This document shows positions 1 to 5,501 of a DNA stretch of 9,152 nt, in pieces (position 1 is the first letter of the stretch; the number at the start of each line of letters is the position of its first letter). The stretch comes from Pseudomonadota bacterium. GTDB taxonomy: Bacteria; Pseudomonadota; Gammaproteobacteria; Steroidobacterales; Steroidobacteraceae. Location of the stretch: NCBI GenBank assembly GCA_021792815.1, contig JAJYTX010000082.1:1-9152 (forward strand), written 5' to 3'. Under the pieces are notes generated by a model. That model searched no databases. It had not been told where the DNA came from and saw only the letters and a program-made list of their open reading frames with translations. The position numbers were made by a program, and so were the translations under genes.

Positions 1-326
1 TCATCGAAGGGGTCTCGCGCGAGCTCGGGATCGAGCGGCGGGAAATCCCCGACACGGAGATCCTCGGCAGACTGCTGCACCCCCTGGTGAACGAGGGGGC
101 GAAGATCCTGGAGGAAGGGATCGCGGCACGCGCCGGCGACATCGACATCGTCTACATCAACGGCTACGGTTTTCCGGCCTACAAGGGCGGACCGATGTTC
201 TGGGCGGAACACGACGGACTGGAAAAAGTCGTCACGACCATGGAGAAGCTCGCACCGAGCCACGGGTCTCGCTGGCTGCCCGCGCCGCGATTGAGGCAGG
301 CGGTCGAGCGGGGACGCTGGACCTGA
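1..326 (+). CDS. 3-hydroxyacyl-CoA dehydrogenase / enoyl-CoA hydratase, C-terminal end (partial, 5' end outside window)
   Basis: This is the 3' end of a beta-oxidation enzyme; the first whole codon is at position 3 and the stop is TGA at 324-326. About 107 residues are visible. They match the C-terminal helical domain of bifunctional FadB/FadJ-like proteins: a segment reading LVNEGAKILEEGIA, then AGDIDIVYINGYGFPAYKGG and PMFWAE, which is the conserved end of the 3-hydroxyacyl-CoA dehydrogenase fold. The family oxidises L-3-hydroxyacyl-CoA to 3-oxoacyl-CoA with NAD+, usually fused to an N-terminal enoyl-CoA hydratase, but that half is not in the window, so the fusion is inferred. It lies upstream of, and in the same direction as, the psrA-fadN-fadA block, with a 134-bp gap that carries the psrA promoter. 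It is therefore probably the end of a separate transcription unit. The family call is firm; chain-length preference cannot be read. Confidence 0.88.
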   Translation, partial: IEGVSRELGIERREIPDTEILGRLLHPLVNEGAKILEEGIAARAGDIDIVYINGYGFPAYKGGPMFWAEHDGLEKVVTTMEKLAPSHGSRWLPAPRLRQAVERGRWT

Positions 327-367
327 TCTGAGCCGATCCAGGGGGCCGTCGGATCCGGGGCGGTCCC

Positions 368-396
368 TTGACGTCTGAATAAAATGAACGTATGTT
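368..396 (+). promoter_or_regulatory. Predicted sigma70 promoter of psrA
   Basis: TTGACG (368-373) matches the -35 consensus at five of six bases. A 17-bp spacer follows, then TATGTT (391-396), which keeps T, A, T and the last T of the -10 box. Transcription would start near 403, giving a leader of about 58 nt before the GTG start at 461. The -10 box lies inside the palindromic operator at 386-410, so a bound repressor would block polymerase. This is inferred from sequence only. Confidence 0.6.
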
Positions 397-410
397 TAAA
401 ACGAGTGTTC
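386..410. promoter_or_regulatory. PsrA-type palindromic operator (autoregulation site)
   Basis: This 25-bp palindrome is built from four half-sites: GAAC (386-389), 4 bp, GTTT (394-397), a central A (398), AAAC (399-402), 4 bp, GTTC (407-410). All sixteen half-site bases are symmetric about position 398. It can be read as two abutting boxes, GAAC-N4-GTTT and AAAC-N4-GTTC. These resemble the published Pseudomonas PsrA consensus, an AAAC-N2-4-GTTT core flanked by G or C. It overlaps the predicted -10 element of the promoter for the adjacent PsrA-like regulator, as expected for autorepression relieved by long-chain acyl ligands. I found no second copy in the intergenic regions of this window. 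Confidence 0.72.
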
Positions 411-460
411 GAATCATGGGTCAGGCAGCACCAGTGTGCCCCGGCGGGGGAACCGTTCAC

Positions 461-1123
461 GTGGAGCCGAAGTACTCCGACACGGCCACCCGTATTCTCG
501 ATGCGGCCGAAGGGCTGTTCGTCGAGCACGGGATGAAGGCGACCTCGCTGCGGCTGATCACCCGCCAGGCGGCGGTCAACCTGGCGGCGGTGAATTACCA
601 TTTCCGCTCCAAGGACGCGCTGTTCGAGGCGGTGTTCGTGCGCCGTTTCGGTCCCTGGGCCATGCAGTGCCTGCGGGAGCTCGATGCGCTGGAGGCGCGG
701 GTCGCGGCCGGCAAGGATCGGCTCACGGCCGAGGCGGTGGTGATGACGTATGTCCGCCCGGCGCTGGCGCTGTCGAAAGACCCCGCGCGCGGCGGAGCGA
801 TGTTCGTGCGGTTGTTCTCGCGCGTATTGGTGGAAAACCACCGGCAGTTGCGCGAGACGATGTCACGCCAGTACGGGGATCTCGTCACGCGCTACACGCG
901 TGCGCTGGGACGGGCGCTGCCGGAATTGTCGCAGCAGGAGATCCAGTGGCGGATGCACCTCGGGTTCAGTGTCATGTTCCATGCCTTCGCCGGTAATGAC
1001 ATCCTGAAGGTGTTCGGCCCCTCGGCGGTCTCGGCGCGTGATCCGGACCTGATGGTGAGGCATGTGGTGCCGTTCGTCGTGGCCGGATTGAGTTCGCCGC
1101 CCGCGGGGCGGTCGGCATCCTGA
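461..1123 (+). CDS. psrA: PsrA-like TetR-family transcriptional regulator of fatty-acid metabolism
   Basis: This is a 220-residue TetR-family repressor. The N-terminal DNA-binding domain (about residues 8-55) has the run RILDAAEGLF, then TSLRLIT and VNLAAVNYHF-SK. The last two are nearly the same in Pseudomonas PsrA, as is the region after the helix-turn-helix (EAVF...GP...ELD). The remaining roughly 165 residues form the helical ligand-binding domain. In Pseudomonas, PsrA senses long-chain fatty acids and represses fadBA and itself. The GTG start at 461 is chosen because it has a GGGGGAA ribosome binding site at 446-452 and because the family starts a few residues before RILDAAE. An ATG at 392 would add 23 residues, but it lies inside the predicted -10 box and operator. 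An ATG at 416 has no good ribosome site. A 108-bp gap leads to fadN. The PsrA assignment is strong at family level; the ligand is inferred. Confidence 0.85.
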   Translation: MEPKYSDTATRILDAAEGLFVEHGMKATSLRLITRQAAVNLAAVNYHFRSKDALFEAVFVRRFGPWAMQCLRELDALEARVAAGKDRLTAEAVVMTYVRPALALSKDPARGGAMFVRLFSRVLVENHRQLRETMSRQYGDLVTRYTRALGRALPELSQQEIQWRMHLGFSVMFHAFAGNDILKVFGPSAVSARDPDLMVRHVVPFVVAGLSSPPAGRSAS

Positions 1124-1231
1124 CGGCAGGCGGCGCCACGACGGCGGGTGGTGGCCGGCAGTTCGAGCGCGGCCCGGCGCGCGAGCGTCAGCTCGGCGCC
1201 GGCGCAGACGGTTGTAGTCGAAGAGGCAAGC

Positions 1232-3607
1232 ATGTCCGAGAAAAAATTCATCGTACGCAGGGCCGCGGTGCTGGGCGCCGGGGTGATGGGCGCACAGATC
1301 GCCGCACACCTCACCAACGCCCGGGTGCCGACGGTGCTGTTCGATCTGGCGGCCGCGGAAACCGACAAGAACGCGATCGTGAACCGCTCGGTGGCGGGAC
1401 TGAGGAAGCTGCAGCCCTCGCCGCTCGCCGGCCGCGAGACGGCCGATTTCATCCAGGTGGCCAACTACGAGGAGCACCTGGAGCGGCTGGCCGGCTGTGA
1501 CCTCGTGATCGAGGCGATCGCCGAGCGCCTCGACTGGAAGACCGAGCTGTATCGCAGGGTCGCGCCTCACCTGGGGCCCGATGCCATTTTCGTGACCAAC
1601 ACCTCGGGGCTGTCCATCGGCCGGCTCGCCGAGGCGTGCCCGCCGCCGCTGCGGCCGCGCTTCTGCGGCGTGCATTTCTTCAACCCGCCGCGCTACATGC
1701 ATCTTGCCGAGATCATTCCCTGCGCGGACTCGAGCCCCGCGGTGCTCGATGCGCTCGAGCGCTTCCTGGTGAGCACCCTCGGCAAGGGGGTGATCCGCGC
1801 CAAGGACACACCGAACTTCGTGGCCAACCGCATCGGGGTGTTCGCGATGCTGGCGACGATCGCCAACGCCGCGAAGCACGGCATTCGCTTCGACGTGGTG
1901 GACGATCTGACCGGGCCGCGCCTCGGGCGCGCGAAGTCCGCCACCTTCCGTACCGCGGATGTGGTCGGTCTCGACACGTTCGCGCATGTCGTCAAGACCA
2001 TGCAGGAGGGTCTGCCGCAGGATCCGTGGCACGGGCTGTTCACGCTGCCGCCGTGGCTGACGAAGCTCATCGAGGCCGGGGCGCTCGGGGCCAAGACGAA
2101 AAGCGGCATCTACCAGAAGAAGGGCCAGGATCTGCGGGTGCTCGATCCTGCCAGTGGCGGGTACGTTGCGGCCGACGCGAAGGCCGATGAGCAGGTCACC
2201 GCCCTGCTGAAGATCGAGGATCCCGCGCAGCGACTCGCCCGCCTGCGCCAGAGCGATCATCCGCAGGCGCAGTTCCTGTGGGCCTGTTTCCGCGACACCT
2301 TCCACTACGTCGCCTGCCAGCTCGCCGAGGTCGCGCACTCGGCGCGCGATGTGGATCTGGCGATGCGCTGGGGATTCGGCTGGAAACTCGGCCCGTTCGA
2401 ACTGTGGCAGGCCGCGGGCTGGGGCCAGGTGGCGCGCTGGATCGAGGAGGACATCCGCGCCGGCAGGACGCTCGCGGGCGCACCGCTGCCGGCGTGGGCG
2501 TGTGACCCGCAGCGCACCGGCGTGCACTTCCCGCAAGGCTCCTACGATGCCGCCGGCGATGCGCTCGTCGGCCGCTCCCGGCTCGAGGTGTATCGGCGTC
2601 AGCTCGCACCGGCGAGGCTGTTGGGAGAGGATCGCCCGGCGCTTGGCGAGACCGTGTATGAGAATCCCGGCGTACGCGCCTTCACCCGCGATGACGAGGT
2701 GCTGGTGGTGTCCTTCAGGAGCAAGGCGCATTCGATCGGTCCGGATGTGCTCGAGGGGCTGAACCGGGCCGTGGAGATCGCCGAGGAGCGCTTCAGGGGC
2801 CTGGTGATCTGGCAGACCGAGGCGCCGTTCTCGGTCGGCGCCAATCTCGATGCGCTGCGCCCGGCGGTCGCGGCGGGCGACTGGCAGACCGTAGACCGGG
2901 TGATCGCGCTGTTTCAGACGACATCCCAGCGCCTGCGCTACAGCCAGGTGCCCACCGTGGCGGCCACCGAGGGCTATGTGTTCGGTGGCGGCTGTGAGTT
3001 CATGCTGCACTGCGACCGGGTGGTGGCCGCGCTCGAGTCCTACATCGGCCTGGTGGAGGCCGGGGTCGGGCTGCTGCCGGCCGGCGGCGGCTGCAAGGAG
3101 TTCGCCGCGCGGGCCGCCCGGCAGAGCAAAGGCGATCTGCTCGCCTCGCTCAGGGACTACTACATGATGATCGCGACCGCCCGGGTGGCCGGGAGCGCGA
3201 TCGAGGCGCGGGAGCTCGGCCTTCTGCGCCCGGCCGATGTGGTGGTGTTCAACGCGTACGAGCTGCTGCATGTCGCCACGCAGCAGGCGCTAGCGCTCGC
3301 CGATGCCGGCTATCGGCCGCCGTTGCCGGGCCGGCGCATCGCGGTCGCCGGACGCACCGGGGCGGCATCCATCCAGGGGCAGCTGGTGAACATGCTCGAG
3401 GGCCACTTCATCAGCGAGTATGACTTCGAGATCGGCACGCGCATCGCCGAAGTGGTGACGGGCGGCGATGTCGAGCCCGGCACCGAGGTCGATGAGCAGT
3501 GGATCCTCGAGCTCGAGCGGCGGCACTTCCTCGAGCTGCTGAGAAACCCCAAGACCCAGGCGCGTATCGCCCACACCCTGGCCACTGGTAAACCGCTGCG
3601 CAACTAG
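1232..3607 (+). CDS. fadN: FadN-type 3-hydroxyacyl-CoA dehydrogenase / enoyl-CoA hydratase fusion
   Basis: This 791-residue bifunctional beta-oxidation enzyme hydrates 2-enoyl-CoA and oxidises the resulting 3-hydroxyacyl-CoA. Its domain order is reversed relative to FadB, as in Bacillus FadN (about 789 aa). The N-terminal Rossmann domain has the NAD-binding GAGVMG at residues 15-20. The dehydrogenase catalytic pair is His148 (in VHFFNPP) and Glu160, twelve residues apart as in known enzymes. Helical 3HCDH domains follow (to about residue 440). The hydratase/crotonase domain (about 500-680) has GGGCE with Glu589 and GLVEAGVG with Glu609, spaced twenty apart like Glu119 and Glu139 of FadB. Both active sites therefore look intact. 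The ATG at 1232 is chosen because AGAGG lies 6-7 bp upstream and the protein then starts just before the NAD-binding strand. An upstream in-frame GTG at 1148 would add an unconserved tail. fadA follows after 48 bp. Confidence 0.9.
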   Translation: MSEKKFIVRRAAVLGAGVMGAQIAAHLTNARVPTVLFDLAAAETDKNAIVNRSVAGLRKLQPSPLAGRETADFIQVANYEEHLERLAGCDLVIEAIAERLDWKTELYRRVAPHLGPDAIFVTNTSGLSIGRLAEACPPPLRPRFCGVHFFNPPRYMHLAEIIPCADSSPAVLDALERFLVSTLGKGVIRAKDTPNFVANRIGVFAMLATIANAAKHGIRFDVVDDLTGPRLGRAKSATFRTADVVGLDTFAHVVKTMQEGLPQDPWHGLFTLPPWLTKLIEAGALGAKTKSGIYQKKGQDLRVLDPASGGYVAADAKADEQVTALLKIEDPAQRLARLRQSDHPQAQFLWACFRDTFHYVACQLAEVAHSARDVDLAMRWGFGWKLGPFELWQAAGWGQVARWIEEDIRAGRTLAGAPLPAWACDPQRTGVHFPQGSYDAAGDALVGRSRLEVYRRQLAPARLLGEDRPALGETVYENPGVRAFTRDDEVLVVSFRSKAHSIGPDVLEGLNRAVEIAEERFRGLVIWQTEAPFSVGANLDALRPAVAAGDWQTVDRVIALFQTTSQRLRYSQVPTVAATEGYVFGGGCEFMLHCDRVVAALESYIGLVEAGVGLLPAGGGCKEFAARAARQSKGDLLASLRDYYMMIATARVAGSAIEARELGLLRPADVVVFNAYELLHVATQQALALADAGYRPPLPGRRIAVAGRTGAASIQGQLVNMLEGHFISEYDFEIGTRIAEVVTGGDVEPGTEVDEQWILELERRHFLELLRNPKTQARIAHTLATGKPLRN

Positions 3608-3613
3608 CATGGG

Positions 3614-3641
3614 GGCGCCGGATCCGGACCCATCCGGCGCC
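3614..3641 (+). other. Perfect inverted repeat (RNA hairpin) between fadN and fadA
   Basis: GGCGCCGGAT (3614-3623) is exactly complementary to ATCCGGCGCC (3632-3641), with an 8-nt loop. The stem is 10 bp, eight of them G-C, and a G-U pair could extend it at 3613/3642. It fills most of the 48-bp gap between the fadN stop and the fadA start. The fadA ribosome binding site GGAG (3643-3646) begins right after the stem. No T-run follows, so it is not a standard intrinsic terminator. It could stabilise the upstream mRNA or tune fadA translation, but this is inference. Confidence 0.6.
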
Positions 3642-3655
3642 TGGAGAACCCGACT

Positions 3656-4858
3656 ATGACCCGACAGATCCAAGATGCCTACATCGTGGCCGCGACGCGC
3701 ACCCCGGTCGGCAAGGCGCCGCGCGGCATGCTGCGCCAGGTGCGCCCCGACGACCTGCTGGTGCACGTGCTCAAGAGCGCCCTGGCGCAGGTGCCGGCAA
3801 TCGAACCGCAGCTCGTCAACGACGTGATCGTGGGTTGCGCCTTCCCGGAGGCCGAGCAGGGACTGAACATGGCGCGCAACGCGGCGCTGCTCGCCGGGTT
3901 GCCCGATGGCGTGCCGGGCATCACGGTCAACCGGTTTTGCTCCTCCGGCCTCAACGCCGTGCAGATCGCCGCCGACCGCATCCGCCTCGGCGAGGCGCAG
4001 GTGGTGATCGCCGGCGGCGCGGAGTCGATGTCCATGGTGCCGATGATGGGCAACAAGGTGGCGTTGAATCCGGCGATTTTCGCCACGCGGGACCACTACG
4101 CCATCGCCTACGGCATGGGCATCACGGCCGAGAAGGTGGCCCTGCGCTGGCAGGTCTCGCGCGAGGACCAGGACGCATTCTCGCTCGAATCGCACCGGCG
4201 CGCGGTGGCCGCCACCGCCTCGGGGGCGTTCCGCGCGGAAATCTCGCCCATCGAGCTGACCTGCCGCACGCCGGACCTGCAGGCGCACCGGGTGAGGTTG
4301 TCCGGCAAGACGCTGCGCGATGACGAAGGTCCCCGGACCGACAGCACGCTCGAGGCGCTCGCAAAGTTGAAACCGGTGTTCGACGCCAGGGGCACGGTCA
4401 CGGCCGGCAACAGCTCGCAGACCTCCGACGGCGCGGCGGCGCTGGTGCTGGTCTCGGAAAACGTCCTGAAGCGATGCAACCTGACGCCGCTCGCCCGTTA
4501 TGTCACGTTCGCCGTCAAGGGCGTGCCGCCCGAGATCATGGGCATCGGCCCGAAGGTGGCCATCCCGGCCGCGCTCGAGCAGGCCGGTATCGGGCGCGAT
4601 GCGCTCAAATGGATCGAGCTCAACGAGGCCTTCGCCGCCCAGGCGCTCGCGGTGATCCGCGACCTGCAGCTCGATCCGTCGCTCGTCAATCCCCACGGGG
4701 GCGCCATCGCCCTCGGCCATCCGCTCGGGGCGACCGGCGCGATCCGGACCGCGACCCTGGTGCACGGCATGCGCGGCCGGTCTCTAAAGGGTTACGGCAT
4801 GGTCACGATGTGCATCGGCACCGGCATGGGCGCGGCGGGCATCTTCGAGGTGCTCTGA
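3656..4858 (+). CDS. fadA: Acetyl-CoA C-acyltransferase (thiolase), FadA type
   Basis: This 400-residue thiolase cleaves 3-oxoacyl-CoA with CoA to release acetyl-CoA, the last step of each beta-oxidation round. The nucleophile is Cys95 in NRFCSSGL. Other family marks are NSSQTSDGAAAL, IELNEAFAAQ (Asn323-Phe326), GGAIALGHPLGATGA with catalytic His355, and the C-terminal MCIGTGMGAA with the base Cys386. The length is normal and all catalytic residues are present. The ATG at 3656 has GGAG at 3643-3646. It lies directly after fadN in the same direction, the usual fadN-fadA pairing, so the two proteins probably act in one pathway and perhaps as one complex. A biosynthetic acetyl-CoA acetyltransferase is possible from the fold alone, but the partner gene favours degradation. 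It ends 43 bp before the convergent bkdR stop. Confidence 0.92.
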   Translation: MTRQIQDAYIVAATRTPVGKAPRGMLRQVRPDDLLVHVLKSALAQVPAIEPQLVNDVIVGCAFPEAEQGLNMARNAALLAGLPDGVPGITVNRFCSSGLNAVQIAADRIRLGEAQVVIAGGAESMSMVPMMGNKVALNPAIFATRDHYAIAYGMGITAEKVALRWQVSREDQDAFSLESHRRAVAATASGAFRAEISPIELTCRTPDLQAHRVRLSGKTLRDDEGPRTDSTLEALAKLKPVFDARGTVTAGNSSQTSDGAAALVLVSENVLKRCNLTPLARYVTFAVKGVPPEIMGIGPKVAIPAALEQAGIGRDALKWIELNEAFAAQALAVIRDLQLDPSLVNPHGGAIALGHPLGATGAIRTATLVHGMRGRSLKGYGMVTMCIGTGMGAAGIFEVL

Positions 4859-4863
4859 GGCGC

Positions 4864-4880
4864 GCCGGCGCGCGGCCGGC
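4864..4880. terminator. Possible GC-only hairpin between convergent fadA and bkdR
   Basis: GCCGGC at 4864-4869 and 4875-4880 can pair as a 6-bp all-GC stem with a 5-nt loop. It sits in the 43-bp gap between the fadA stop (4856-4858) and the bkdR stop (4902-4904), where a shared terminator for converging transcripts would be expected. No T-run follows on either strand and such stems are common by chance in GC-rich DNA, so confidence is low. Confidence 0.25.
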
Positions 4881-4901
4881 CCGCGGCGAGCATCGCGCGG
4901 C

Positions 4902-5369
4902 TCAGCCGACCGGCAAACGCGTCGTGAATTTCTTGGTGCGCAGCACGAAGCTCGTGTTGACCGAACGCACCGCCGAGAGCGCCAGCACGTGGGTGGATAG
5001 AAACCGCTCGTACGCCTCCATGCTGGCCGCCACGATCCGCAACAGATAGTCGTTGGGTCCGCTCATGGAGTGACACTCGAGCACCTCGGGGCGCTCGCGC
5101 ACCAGCTGGTCGAACTGTTGCACGGTCTGCGGATGATGATTCTCCAGGGACACCAGCGCATAGGCCTGGACGGGCAGGCCGATGGCGGCGGCCGACAGCA
5201 GGGTCGCGTAGCCGGAGATGAACCCCTCGGCTTCCAGGCGCTTCAGTCGCCGCCAACAGGGCGCGGGGGACAGGCCCACGCGCTTGGCGAGCTCCTGGTT
5301 GGTGATGCGGGCATCGAGCTGCAGCTCTTCGAGGATGCGGCGGTCGAGGCGATCGGGCGGACGGGACAC
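4902..5369 (-). CDS. bkdR: Lrp/AsnC-family transcriptional regulator, BkdR-like
   Basis: This 155-residue protein has the Lrp/AsnC layout. The N-terminal winged helix-turn-helix (about residues 7-60) carries LDRRILEELQLDARITNQEL and RVGLSPAPCWRRLKRLE. The C-terminal ligand-binding RAM domain (about 65-145) has the run VLECHSMSGPNDYLLR typical of the family. In Pseudomonas putida, BkdR is an Lrp homologue divergent from the branched-chain keto acid dehydrogenase genes and activates them. The same arrangement is seen here, 132 bp from the E1 gene. The start is GTG (plus-strand 5367-5369), with GGAG 7 bp upstream, and the protein then begins just before the first helix. The reading frame stays open far upstream across the E1 gene, but that extension is antisense coding shadow. 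The family call is firm; the branched-chain amino-acid role is inferred from position. Confidence 0.88.
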   Translation of the reverse strand: MSRPPDRLDRRILEELQLDARITNQELAKRVGLSPAPCWRRLKRLEAEGFISGYATLLSAAAIGLPVQAYALVSLENHHPQTVQQFDQLVRERPEVLECHSMSGPNDYLLRIVAASMEAYERFLSTHVLALSAVRSVNTSFVLRTKKFTTRLPVG

Positions 5370-5501
5370 GCGGTTGCTCCGAATCCAGGCATATAGAAAG
5401 AATATTGCCAGATATTCCCGGAATAGGGCAACCGTAGCAAGCCTATTTCCGATCGAACAGCATAGGCTATTCCTAAGTATCCTGCTGTCCGGAGCATTCC
5501 G
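5370..5501. promoter_or_regulatory. Divergent bkdR / bkd control region with repeated TATTCC elements
   Basis: This 132-bp gap separates the divergent regulator and dehydrogenase genes. By hand count, 5391-5480 is about 59% A+T, against roughly 30% in the surrounding genes. It holds TATTCC at 5413-5418 and 5468-5473, its complement GGAATA at 5420-5425 (giving the palindrome TATTCC-C-GGAATA), and the variant TATTTCC at 5444-5450. ATATTgCC (5402-5409) and ATATTcCC (5412-5419) form a direct repeat with a 10-bp period. GCCTAT (5441-5446) and ATAGGC (5462-5467) form an inverted repeat. These fit multi-site binding by an Lrp-type protein. A weak minus-strand promoter could be TTGCTA (plus 5434-5439) with GAATAT (5411-5416). 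I see no convincing plus-strand promoter. Confidence 0.6.
5491..5494 (+). promoter_or_regulatory. Ribosome binding site of the E1 gene
   Basis: GGAG lies 7 bp before the ATG at 5502 and supports that start. Confidence 0.7.

Noticed and set aside
1179..1199. A hairpin (CGAGC/GCTCG core with one bulge) between psrA and fadN, considered as terminator or leader element
   Set aside because: No T-run follows and stems of this size are expected by chance in DNA this GC-rich.
863..3271. An 802-codon open frame on the minus strand opposite psrA and fadN
   Set aside because: Its residues are dominated by Arg, Gly, Ala, His and Pro with no recognisable domain, the mark of a GC-rich antisense shadow. 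The plus-strand frames have intact catalytic motifs.
3290..4765. A 491-codon minus-strand open frame opposite fadA
   Set aside because: No domain features; it overlaps a thiolase with all active-site residues on the plus strand.
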